A DNA stretch of 27,705 nt, taken from the NCBI GenBank assembly GCA_046760905.1, contig JBHIFB010000029.1:1-27705 (forward strand), written 5' to 3'. A program made the position numbers and the translations under genes. Shown here in pieces: positions 8,052 through 15,794 of this stretch (the stretch's first letter is position 1; the number at the start of each line of letters is the position of its first letter). Source of the stretch: JBHIFB01 sp046760905. Its GTDB lineage: Bacteria > Gemmatimonadota > CAZMKB01. The notes under the pieces are model-generated. The model had not been told where the DNA came from, searched no databases, and worked only from the letters and a program-made list of their open reading frames with translations.

Positions 8052-8473
8052 ATGTCCTCCCCATCTTCACCGGCATCCATCGCTGTTTCGACCTTCTCAA
8101 CGACACTGAAAAGATCCTCCATTGCGAATGGCTTAACAAGATAATCGAACGCTCCCAGTTTGTAGCCCAATTTCTTCTCATCAAAGACGGACAGTATCAC
8201 CACCGGGATATCCTTCAGCTCGTTGATGCGTTTAAGCTCCTTGAGTACCGTCCATCCATCCATCCCTGGCATCATTATGTCTAGCGTTATAAAATGGGGC
8301 TTGATCTCGATTGCCTTAGCCAGTCCCTGTCTTCCGTCCAATGCGGCAATGATTCTGTAACCTCTCCTGCCAAGTATCGCGCTCAAAAGAGAAGCGACGC
8401 TCGGATCGTCGTCTATCGCAAGAATTGTTCTTTTTCCTGCGGCGTTGTGCGGGGAATCAGGAGTGTTTTTCAT
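8048..8473 (-). CDS. single-domain response regulator
   Basis: A 141-aa receiver-only protein: acidic residues DDD at 21-23, phospho-acceptor Asp65 (TLDIMMPG), and the conserved Lys in LVKPFAMED. The first 14 residues are a polar lead. I choose ATG 8473 rather than ATG 8482, because GAGGAGG lies 9 nt before 8473 but directly abuts 8482. The gene overlaps the end of the kinase gene and its own stop overlaps the next regulator. No output domain is present. Two different receivers behind one kinase point to a branched output or a phosphate sink. Confidence 0.88.
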   Translation of the reverse strand: MKNTPDSPHNAAGKRTILAIDDDPSVASLLSAILGRRGYRIIAALDGRQGLAKAIEIKPHFITLDIMMPGMDGWTVLKELKRINELKDIPVVILSVFDEKKLGYKLGAFDYLVKPFAMEDLFSVVEKVETAMDAGEDGEDI

Positions 8474-10052
8474 CGCTGTCATCCTCCTCGTTCACCGGGA
8501 TTGTGAACGTGAAAGTAGTGCCGACCCCGTCCTCGCTGTCGACCCAGATTCTTCCCCTGTGCAATTCGATGAGTTTCTTTGATATGCTGAGTCCGAGGCC
8601 TGAGCCGCCGTAGTTCCTCTGTACCGAGCCATCAACCTGTCTGAACGCTTCGAAGATCGTATCCCGGCTCTCCTTCGGAATGCCTATTCCAGTATCCTTG
8701 ACGGAAACCTGCAGCTCTCCATTGTTCCTGATAGCGCTCACCTGGATGAAACCTTTTTCTGTGAACTTCACCGCGTTGGAAAGCAGATTAACGAGTGCCT
8801 GCTTGATCCTCATGCGATCCGCGTTGATGGCGGGGATGTCCGGTTCAAGGCTCGAGATCAAACTCAAGCCCTTTTCCTCGGAGAGCGGTCGGATTGTTGT
8901 AACGGCTTCCCCTATCACATCTTTGATGTTGAAATTCTCCTTGTGCAGGGAGATCGTTCCGGATTCGATCTTGGAAAAATCCAGTATCCTGTTTATGAGC
9001 TCGAGGAGGTCCTTGCCGCTTGCGAGTATCTTCTTCAAGTTATTCTTGTGAGCCTCGGGCAGCGGGCCATCCAATTCCGCAAGCGCACACTGTGAGTAAC
9101 CGATGATGGATGTCAGAGGGGTCCTGAGCTCATGGCTCGTGTTCGCCAGAAAAGCCGATTTGAGCCTGTCGAGCTCGAGAAGTTTTTCGTTGGCTCTCTG
9201 TAGGATGATGTTGTTCTGTTTCAATTTAACCGTCAGTGCCTCCAGCTCAGAGGTTCTCTCCTTCACCTTTTCCTCCAGCTTTCTGCTGTGTGATTCGATC
9301 TCTTCGTTCTTCTTTTTGAGCTCATTCCTCATGTACTCGAAGGAGGAGGCAAGCTCACCCAGTTCATCCTTCGACGTGACATCGACAGGCGTCTCAAGGT
9401 CGCCATGGGCCATGAGGACGGTGTGGTCGAGGAGGTGCCGTAGGTTGCGTGTGAGTCCATGACTGAAGATAGAGGCCCCTGCAAAACCCAGTGCGATGAA
9501 AATGAACATCGTTTTTGCATCCCCGTATTTTATATCAGCAAGCCTTTCCTCCAAAGCATCGAAGGAGTAGTAATAGAAAATGTTGTGCTTGTGTACCCCG
9601 CCCTGCAAAAGTACCGGATAGGAGATTTCGAGCAACTTCTTACCATCCAGTTTCACGTAGCGGTAGCGTGGCGTGACGCTGGTGAGAGCTTTTTGGTCCC
9701 ACTCGGATGATATCCTTCTGTCATTGGTTTTGACCGGGGAGGAATTCTCGACTTCCTCCGTACCGAGAAGGATGTTACCGTTTGCATCTGCAATTTCTAT
9801 CTTGTAGAGGTCATCGTTTAATGTGTAGAATTTTCTCAAGGCGGATAGGAAGGTGTAGAATGCCTTGTGGTAATATCTTTCGTATTCGGAGGAGAGCTGG
9901 GGAGAGGTGAGTTCTGCAAACCTCATCCCGTCTTCGAGGAGGTCGGCATTCTGCTCCCTTTCCGTCTTGTGAATTTCTAAATACATGTCAGTTAAGAGAA
10001 GCATGACAATGAATGCCGATATGGAAAGGCTCGTTTTCGCTCTCAGGTTCAT
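8457..10052 (-). CDS. membrane sensor histidine kinase
   Basis: A 531-aa kinase. A transmembrane helix at about residues 7-23 is followed by a periplasmic sensor region of about 150 residues, probably a Cache/PAS-type fold given its ADANGNILLG strand, and a second helix (MFIFIALGFAGASIF). Then come a HAMP segment, a coiled coil, HisKA with phospho-acceptor His307 (NTSHELRTP) and HATPase_c with N (NLLSNAVKFT), G1 (DTGIGIP) and G2 (GGSGLGLSIS) boxes. I set the start at ATG 10052, not the upstream in-frame 10166, because it forms an ATGA overlap with the substrate-binding protein and places the first helix at the N-terminus. It probably phosphorylates the two receivers encoded next. Confidence 0.92.
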   Translation of the reverse strand: MNLRAKTSLSISAFIVMLLLTDMYLEIHKTEREQNADLLEDGMRFAELTSPQLSSEYERYYHKAFYTFLSALRKFYTLNDDLYKIEIADANGNILLGTEEVENSSPVKTNDRRISSEWDQKALTSVTPRYRYVKLDGKKLLEISYPVLLQGGVHKHNIFYYYSFDALEERLADIKYGDAKTMFIFIALGFAGASIFSHGLTRNLRHLLDHTVLMAHGDLETPVDVTSKDELGELASSFEYMRNELKKKNEEIESHSRKLEEKVKERTSELEALTVKLKQNNIILQRANEKLLELDRLKSAFLANTSHELRTPLTSIIGYSQCALAELDGPLPEAHKNNLKKILASGKDLLELINRILDFSKIESGTISLHKENFNIKDVIGEAVTTIRPLSEEKGLSLISSLEPDIPAINADRMRIKQALVNLLSNAVKFTEKGFIQVSAIRNNGELQVSVKDTGIGIPKESRDTIFEAFRQVDGSVQRNYGGSGLGLSISKKLIELHRGRIWVDSEDGVGTTFTFTIPVNEEDDSDEKHS

Positions 10053-11620
10053 TGCGCAGCCTCCGGATAGATCTCTTCTAATGAAATTTGTTTGTCGAGG
10101 CGGGGCTTGAAGGATATATTCTTCCTGACCCCGTAGAGATTCATCTGCGTATGCAGGGGTACCCACGGGATATCACTCATGCCGATCTCCTGGGCATGTT
10201 CAAATAGCTGGGCCCGTTTCACCGGGTCGAGCGTGATCTCGGTCTCCTCAATGATGGAATCGAGGCTTGCATTACTGTAACCGCCTGCGTTTATATAGCC
10301 ATATACTCCGCCGTCGTTCGAATGGAGCCAGTCCAGGAAAACGGAGCTGGCATCCCCGTTTGGGCAGTCCCACCCCATGAGGAAGAAAGAATATTTCCGA
10401 TCGATCGTATTCGGGATGAATATCTCCTTCGGCAGCGCTTCGAGTTTCGCATCGATGCCGACTGCCCTGAGCTGCTTGACCACCATTTCACCAATCTCTT
10501 CATCCTTCACGTACCTGTTGTTCGGGCAGTGAAGAGTTATCGAGAACCCGTCCGGATAGCCTGCTTCTGTGAGAAGCTCCCTGGCCTTTCGCGGGTCGTA
10601 GGGGAGCCTCTCAAGATTCGGGTTGAAGCCGAATACATACGGGGAGCAGAACTGGCTTGCGGCTTTTCCAAAGCCGTTTAGAACTTCATTTATTATCATG
10701 TTTTCATCAATCGCCCTGTAGATGGCCTCCCGCACTCTTATGTCCTTCAGCGGGTTGGGTGTCACATCTACATACGGGCTCTCGTCCCTCGACACATCGA
10801 AACCGAGGAAAATGACGCGTATTCCTACTTGCGAAATGAACTTCACCTGAGGCAAGGATAGCACGGTCTCCACCATGTCGACCGGGATGTCAACGATCAG
10901 GTCGGCCTCGCCGTTTGAAAGCATTCCAACCCTTTTCTCTGGATCGGTTTGTGGTATTATCGATACGTGATCGAAAGCCGGCTTCCCCCTCCAGTACTCT
11001 TCGAAGGCTTCCAGCTTAACCGCTTTCCCCCTCTCCCACGAGACGAGGCGGTAGGGGCCAGTTCCTATCGGTGTTTCATTCAATTCCTCCTCGGACCAGC
11101 GCCTGGCCTGTTGTTCCGTCATTATCAAGCAGCTATAGAGCAGATACGGCAGGATCGCGCTTGGTTTGTTCATCCGTATGACGAGGACATTCTGGCTCTC
11201 TGCGGTGATTTGAGCGACGTTGCCGAAACCACCGCCTACATCCGTCTGAGGGTGATTCCTGGCCCTCAGGATGCTGGCTACAACATCAGAGGCGGTGAGA
11301 AGTTTTCCGTTGTGAAACTTTACATCCGGACGAATGAAGAATTTCCACGTCAGGTCATCAGGGTTCGACCAGCCCTCTGCAAGAGAGCCCTCGAGGTCAA
11401 TTTTACACTCGCTATCGAGCCTGATGAGCGGCTCCATTATCCTGTAGAGGGTGGATTGCGTCACCGTCTCAGCAAACGTGTGGGGGTCCAGGGTGAAGAT
11501 GTCCGAGGACTGGACCACGGTGAGCGACTCTTCACCGCCTCTGACATCTGAGTGTTCTCTCTCCATACAGGAGGTGAGAATTAAAATGAAAACAAGAGAG
11601 AAGAGCGAGCTTCTGTTCAT
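10049..11620 (-). CDS. family 5 solute-binding lipoprotein (peptide/oligopeptide type)
   Basis: A 523-aa extracytoplasmic binding protein of the SBP_bac_5 family (OppA/DppA relatives). The start at 11620 gives a lipoprotein signal (MNRSSLFSLVFILILTSC) with lipobox LTSC; the longer in-frame start at 11704 would bury it. Family marks are IGTGPYRL with the following YWRGKP, DIRVREAIYRAID, and LLTEAGYPDG. A GGAG site lies 10 nt upstream. No permease or ATPase genes follow. Instead the stop overlaps the start of a sensor kinase, so the likely role is ligand capture for signalling, possibly alongside transport by an unlinked ABC system. That signalling role is inference from the operon. Confidence 0.88.
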   Translation of the reverse strand: MNRSSLFSLVFILILTSCMEREHSDVRGGEESLTVVQSSDIFTLDPHTFAETVTQSTLYRIMEPLIRLDSECKIDLEGSLAEGWSNPDDLTWKFFIRPDVKFHNGKLLTASDVVASILRARNHPQTDVGGGFGNVAQITAESQNVLVIRMNKPSAILPYLLYSCLIMTEQQARRWSEEELNETPIGTGPYRLVSWERGKAVKLEAFEEYWRGKPAFDHVSIIPQTDPEKRVGMLSNGEADLIVDIPVDMVETVLSLPQVKFISQVGIRVIFLGFDVSRDESPYVDVTPNPLKDIRVREAIYRAIDENMIINEVLNGFGKAASQFCSPYVFGFNPNLERLPYDPRKARELLTEAGYPDGFSITLHCPNNRYVKDEEIGEMVVKQLRAVGIDAKLEALPKEIFIPNTIDRKYSFFLMGWDCPNGDASSVFLDWLHSNDGGVYGYINAGGYSNASLDSIIEETEITLDPVKRAQLFEHAQEIGMSDIPWVPLHTQMNLYGVRKNISFKPRLDKQISLEEIYPEAAQ

Positions 11621-11731
11621 ATTAATAGATCTCCATGGGATCAATCCGAAATAAAATTTGTTAAAACACCAAGTACATCGAGATAAAAGCAAATTCTGTG
11701 CCATCTGAGTGAGGCTCTTTAAGATACGCTC

Positions 11732-11747
11732 CCCTTATCCTTAAGGG
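11732..11747. other. small palindrome in divergent intergenic region
   Basis: CCCTTA and TAAGGG pair around a TCCT loop between the divergent lipoprotein and M64 genes, flanked by C-rich and G-rich runs. It lies upstream of the M64 promoter and could be an operator. Nothing else was recognised in 11621-11774; I could not defend a promoter for the lipoprotein operon. Confidence 0.3.
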
Positions 11748-11774
11748 TGGGGAAACTTTTCACTTTAAAACTGC

Positions 11775-11803
11775 TTGACCGTATCGGGTGTGAGGTGTAT
11801 TAT
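11775..11803 (+). promoter_or_regulatory. sigma-70 promoter of the M64 peptidase gene
   Basis: TTGACC (11775-11780), 17-nt spacer, TATTAT (11798-11803). Transcription should start near 11810, giving a leader of about 78 nt before the ATG. Confidence 0.7.
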
Positions 11804-11887
11804 AGAAATCCCTGCGCCGGTCGTTCTCAAGCGGCCCGTTGCATGTATAGGCGAAGCGAGGGATGATCAACAGAAGGGGGTAGAGTT

Positions 11888-13315
11888 ATGAAATTACTGT
11901 GTATGGTCATTCTGGCATGTGGCCTTACTGTGAACCTTTTGCCTGAATCTCTTTGGGCTTACGATGAGTATTTCGAGGATGGGGCCATGAGGGTCGATTA
12001 CTATCACACAGGAAGCGCCGGCGGGGAGATTATCAGCATCGACAGGGTATATCTGGAGGAGCAATGGGGCGGTAGCAAGATAAACCTCATCGACACGACC
12101 GATCTCGGAAAATATATGGTCAGGGTGTACGATTTAAGGACTAATCAGCTCATTTTCTCGCGCGGATTCTCGAGCATATACGGCGAATGGGAGACGACGT
12201 CAGAGGCTTCGGAAGGCACCTCGCGTACTTTCCATGAGTCGGCGGTATTTCCCTTCCCGAAGGAAAGCATTCAATTCGTGATTGCGAAGAGGAACCGGAG
12301 GAATAATTTCGAGGAGATTTTCAGCTGTGTGATAGACCCCGGCTCTGATGAGGTGAACCGTGAATATCACGGGAGGGGATACAAAGCGAATAAGTACATA
12401 TATCACGGTGATCCGTCTGAAAAGGTGGACGTTGTCATAATGGGCGATGGGTACACGGCTCTGGAATTGCCCGAGTTCCATGAAGACGTAAAAAGGCTTA
12501 CCGGGGCCCTTTTTGAGTCCTCACCCTTTAAAGAGAGAAAGGATGACTTCAACGTGTGGACGATAGATGTTGTCTCCAGGGATTCGGGGATCGATGAACC
12601 GACGAAGGGCTTGTGGAGGGATACTGCTCTTGGAACATCCTTCAACTCCCTCGGCACACCGCGTTACGTGCTGACACTTGAGAATGAAGCGGTAAGAGAC
12701 ATTGCATCCAACGCTCCTTATGATCAGATATACATCCTTCTGAACACAGACCGATACGGTGGAGGCGGCATTTTCAACTTCTACTCCACCTGCATCACAC
12801 AGGCGGAGAAGGAAGTCAATTCCTGGTGGCCCGAATATGTGTTTGTTCACGAGTTCGGCCATTCCTTCGCGGGGCTGGGTGATGAGTACTATTCATCAAG
12901 CGTGGCCTATTCAGACTTCTTCCCGGAGGGTGTGGAACCATGGGAGCCGAACATCACCGCTCTAACAAGCGTGGAAAAACTCAAATGGAGCGGCTATGTC
13001 GAGGAGAAAACCCCGCTGCCAACCCCGTGGAATAAGGCCCGGTACGATTCACTCGGCGCTGTCAGAAGAGAGCTCGACCGGGACAGCGAAGACTATGACG
13101 AGGAGATGAGAAGGCTTGAGAAAGAGAGGCTTGAAATGCTTGCAAGCGAGGACTATGCCGGGAAGGTTGGGGCTTTTGAGGGTGCCGGCTATGCATCCAT
13201 AGGCCTTTACAGACCCTTCCTGGATTGCAGGATGTTTTCGAAGAGCCTGACCCCGTTCTGCCCGGTTTGTGAGGAAGCGATTAACAGAGTCATTGATTTT
13301 CACACGAACAAGTGA
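11888..13315 (+). CDS. secreted M64-family metallopeptidase
   Basis: A 475-aa exported zinc peptidase of MEROPS family M64 (IgA-peptidase type). The N-terminus is a signal peptide (residues 1 to about 24). A beta-rich pro-domain follows, then the catalytic domain from about residue 180 (VDVVIMGDGYTALE). The zinc motif HEFGHSFAGLGDEY carries His321, Glu322 and His325. The C-terminus holds a CxxC (FCPVCEEA), typical of the family end. A GGGGG site lies 7 nt before the ATG. It stands alone behind its own promoter and diverges from the binding-protein operon. Substrate unknown; the family name does not imply IgA cleavage. In free-living bacteria these enzymes are taken as general scavenging or surface proteases. 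Confidence 0.88.
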   Translation: MKLLCMVILACGLTVNLLPESLWAYDEYFEDGAMRVDYYHTGSAGGEIISIDRVYLEEQWGGSKINLIDTTDLGKYMVRVYDLRTNQLIFSRGFSSIYGEWETTSEASEGTSRTFHESAVFPFPKESIQFVIAKRNRRNNFEEIFSCVIDPGSDEVNREYHGRGYKANKYIYHGDPSEKVDVVIMGDGYTALELPEFHEDVKRLTGALFESSPFKERKDDFNVWTIDVVSRDSGIDEPTKGLWRDTALGTSFNSLGTPRYVLTLENEAVRDIASNAPYDQIYILLNTDRYGGGGIFNFYSTCITQAEKEVNSWWPEYVFVHEFGHSFAGLGDEYYSSSVAYSDFFPEGVEPWEPNITALTSVEKLKWSGYVEEKTPLPTPWNKARYDSLGAVRRELDRDSEDYDEEMRRLEKERLEMLASEDYAGKVGAFEGAGYASIGLYRPFLDCRMFSKSLTPFCPVCEEAINRVIDFHTNK

Positions 13316-13465
13316 GTGGTTCGATTCCATTCGCTGATTAAAAATCCCGTCTTTCGCCCAGCCGGTATCCCGGTGAAAGCCGATGAACTGTGGCGGGAAC
13401 CGTTTTAAAGTGCCTTTAGACTATTGACCAGAAAGAAAAACCGGACGATGACCAAGGAGGAGATC

Positions 13466-14599
13466 ATGGGACTCGAATGGCTACCGAGAGATGATGAGAA
13501 GAAGGCTCATGCTTTGTGGGGGGAAGAATATTTCGGAAAGGAAGCGCCGTCTGTAATTTACGAGAAAAGGCCCCTGACCTCGCCGGAGGGGAAACGGATA
13601 CAAGGCCTCTACACCTCATGGGTCATATTGAACAATCCGAAGCAGCATAACTCATACACCACCGAAATGGCAAAGGGAGTGATAGCCGGATTCTACAATG
13701 CCTCGCTTGATAGGAGCGTGGTGGCGGTCGTGTTCACGGCGGTCGGGGACAGAGCATTCTGTACAGGCGGCAACACGAGAGAATATGCGGAGTATTACGG
13801 CAGGAGACCGAACGAGTATGGCGAATACATGGATATCTTCAACAGCATGGTAGATGCCATACTGAATTGCAAGAAACCTACTATCTGCAGGGTGAACGGG
13901 ATGAGGATTGCCGGCGGACAGGAAATCGGCATGGCCTGTGACCTTGCCATCTCCTCCGACCTGGCCCTCTTCGGACAGGCGGGACCTAGGCATGGTTCAG
14001 CTCCAGATGGAGGGAGTACCGACTTCCTCCCTTGGTTTCTATCTATGGAAGATGCCATGTACAACTGCATTTCGTGTGAGCTATGGAGTGCATACAAGAT
14101 GAAGATGAAGGGTCTTATTTCGAAGGTCGTGCCTGTCCTGAAGGATGGGGACAAATTCGTGAGAAACCCGCTTGTAATCACCGACACCTATGTTGACGAT
14201 GGTGAAATCGTATACGGTGAGTTCGTGAGGGGCGAAGAGGCCAAGAAAGCGAAGGAGCTGATGAAATCACTGCCCGTGGATTTCACACTCCTCGACGGGG
14301 CCGTGACAGAACTCATCTGGACTCTTGCAAATCTCTTCCCCGGCTGCCTCATGAAGTCGATCGACGGCATCAGAGCGAAGAAGAAATTCTTCTGGGATCA
14401 GATGAAGCTCCCCAACAGGCACTGGCTGGCAGCGAACATGTCGGTAGAAGCATTCCTCGGCTTCACTGCCTTCAACACGAGGAAGATCACAGGTCAGGAT
14501 GTGATAGATTTCCTGCGCTACCGGCAGCTGATAGCAGATGGTGCCGTTATGAACGAGAAAGCATTCGAGGAGGTACTGGGAAAACCGACTAAATCCTAA
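13466..14599 (+). CDS. bamA: 6-oxocyclohex-1-ene-1-carbonyl-CoA hydrolase (BamA/Oah type)
   Basis: A crotonase-fold hydrolase that opens the ring of 6-oxocyclohex-1-enecarbonyl-CoA in anaerobic benzoyl-CoA degradation. From memory of Oah/BamA sequences, long stretches align: NPKQHNSYTT, FCTGGNTREYAEYY, CRVNGMRIAGGQEIGMACD, FGQAGPRHGSA and TDFLP. The 14-residue longer reading from TTG 13424 is unlikely: AAGGAGG lies 5 nt before ATG 13466, and that start gives 377 aa, the length I recall for Thauera Oah. Some positions differ (APDGGS where AAIGGA is usual), so substrate identity is not guaranteed. No dearomatising reductase, hydratase or dehydrogenase of the pathway is adjacent. No clear promoter is seen in 13316-13465. 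Confidence 0.82.
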   Translation: MGLEWLPRDDEKKAHALWGEEYFGKEAPSVIYEKRPLTSPEGKRIQGLYTSWVILNNPKQHNSYTTEMAKGVIAGFYNASLDRSVVAVVFTAVGDRAFCTGGNTREYAEYYGRRPNEYGEYMDIFNSMVDAILNCKKPTICRVNGMRIAGGQEIGMACDLAISSDLALFGQAGPRHGSAPDGGSTDFLPWFLSMEDAMYNCISCELWSAYKMKMKGLISKVVPVLKDGDKFVRNPLVITDTYVDDGEIVYGEFVRGEEAKKAKELMKSLPVDFTLLDGAVTELIWTLANLFPGCLMKSIDGIRAKKKFFWDQMKLPNRHWLAANMSVEAFLGFTAFNTRKITGQDVIDFLRYRQLIADGAVMNEKAFEEVLGKPTKS

Positions 14600-14620
14600 T
14601 TCAGTCTCCTCATCTCCCGT

Positions 14621-15652
14621 CTATGGAGTGACCGTCACCTCGAAGCTGCTCGTCTGCCAGATGTCCCAGGGATGCTGACCCACCCTGCCATGAAAAGTGT
14701 ATGTGGCGGGCGGAGCAAATTCCGGGATGAACAGGCTCGGATTAAAAGTATTCGAGAAATTCCCCGGGAGGGTGAAGTTGAACGGCCCCATCACCGGGTT
14801 CCCGCCATAGGGCTCTCCGTTCGGTAGATCCACGTCGAGCCAGAAGTCGCCGTTTTGCGCCCAGGGGGTTATGTTTTCGACCAGGGCATCCATAACCAGG
14901 TCTGTGCCCCTTTGAACCGTAGGCGACTCTGGAGTCCAGTTCGTGATTATCTTTGAGAGCTGGGCAGCCTGGAGCACTTCCTTTGTCGTCAAGGATTGAA
15001 CAAATACCACGACCCCTATCTCGGTTTCATCCCAGTCACCCGAGATGGTGAAATCACTGTAGAAGTCGGCGGCCTCACCGGGCTCGGATATGCCAAGAGT
15101 CTGATTTGGCAGTATATCCCTTACGACGAATCTATACTGACGACCCGAATACCACAGATGGTCTTCGAATACCATGAATTCCACCTTGAGATTCGGATCA
15201 TCGAGCCCATCGAGCACTTCGATATGTGCTTCCACCGTTCCAGAGTTCTCATCCATGGAACCGGTAAGATCGATCGTTATAGGTGACGGATTATTGAGGT
15301 GGTTCATTATCCTATTCCAATACTGCGAATACGTGAAAACGCTGCCGCCGGTGTAGCTGTCTCCTCCATCGAAATAGCAGGTAGGGTAGCTCGGGGTGCT
15401 GTCGTACCAGTAAATTCGGCCTTGAGTTTCCGGCGTTCCGTATGCACTGCTTGTCGGATGTAATGCAAGAACCACTAATTCCTGACGTCCGAATTCCCCC
15501 GACAACCTGTCGAGAGCCTCTTCAGCGTAAGGACAGTATGGTCACCAGGTCGCCGTACAGAGCTCGGCGAGGACCACCCGGTCTGTCCCACCATAGAGGA
15601 AGGCAGGGACTGCTATAGCCAGTATTGCCAGTAAAAAAGCAGCCTTTTTCAT
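14621..15652 (-). CDS. Omp28-like exported thioredoxin-fold protein, probable selenoprotein (Sec37)
   Basis: Reading from ATG 15652 gives 343 residues with one in-frame TGA at codon 37. AGGAGG lies 7 nt upstream of the ATG. Residues 1 to about 20 form a signal peptide (MKKAAFLLAILAIAVPAF). Next comes the active site CTATW-(TGA)-PYCPYAEEAL, where TGA stands exactly for the first Cys of W-C-x-x-C. The frame then runs open through an Omp28-type thioredoxin domain (LVVLALHPTS, YPTCYFDGG) and a C-terminal beta-sandwich (residues about 250-343). Codon 37 is therefore most likely selenocysteine, giving U37-P-Y-C40. A hairpin fitting a bacterial SECIS follows. A gene caller would start at TTG 15505 and lose the signal peptide and active site. 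The alternative is a pseudogene or sequencing error. Expected location is periplasm or surface. Confidence 0.8.
15496..15516 (-). promoter_or_regulatory. candidate bacterial SECIS hairpin
   Basis: In the mRNA sense the arms CTCTCGACA (15516-15508) and TGTCGGGGG (15504-15496) pair over 9 bp, including two G-U pairs, around a GGU loop. The loop begins 35 nt after the UGA and has G in its first two positions. Both fit the published bacterial SECIS pattern (loop roughly 16-37 nt after UGA, loop of 3 or more nt with an early G), although the distance is near the upper limit. Confidence 0.65.
15542..15544 (-). other. in-frame TGA read as selenocysteine (codon 37)
   Basis: The plus-strand bases TCA are TGA in the gene sense, between TGG (Trp36) and CCA (Pro38). 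The next base is C; UGAC is a context known to allow recoding. The amino acid expected here in the family is Cys. Confidence 0.75.
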
Positions 15653-15706
15653 CCTTGTACCTCCTGTTGGTATGTGGGGTGAAGGCGATAAGCATTTTTA
15701 CATATG

Positions 15707-15735
15707 AGTGTATCATATTTACAGACCTCTGTCAA
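15707..15735 (-). promoter_or_regulatory. sigma-70 promoter of the selenoprotein gene
   Basis: TTGACA (15735-15730), 17-nt spacer, TACACT (15712-15707) on the minus strand. The expected start near 15700 leaves a leader of about 48 nt. It shows that the open frame begins at ATG 15652 and is not a dead fragment. Confidence 0.7.
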
Positions 15736-15794
15736 GCCGCTCTCAGTCTCTTCACTTTTTTAATTTTAGCTAACACCCCGCCCTAAGGATCATT

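Noticed and set aside
8294..8613. Plus-strand open frames opposite the response regulator and kinase
   Set aside because: They are shadows of well-supported minus-strand genes, with no ribosome binding site or family pattern.
15542..15544. TGA as Trp or Gly in an altered genetic code
   Set aside because: Several intact genes here (korA, korB, the binding lipoprotein, the kinase, both receivers) end in TGA at natural family ends, so TGA is a stop elsewhere.
15505..15652. Gene broken by a simple nonsense mutation
   Set aside because: Not fully excluded, but a random stop would not be expected exactly at the redox Cys with a SECIS-like hairpin behind it and no other lesion in 343 codons.
15522..15716. 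Separate 64-aa minus-strand reading frame over the selenoprotein start
   Set aside because: It is out of frame with the signal peptide and thioredoxin motif, has no family resemblance, and overlaps a gene with promoter and ribosome binding site.
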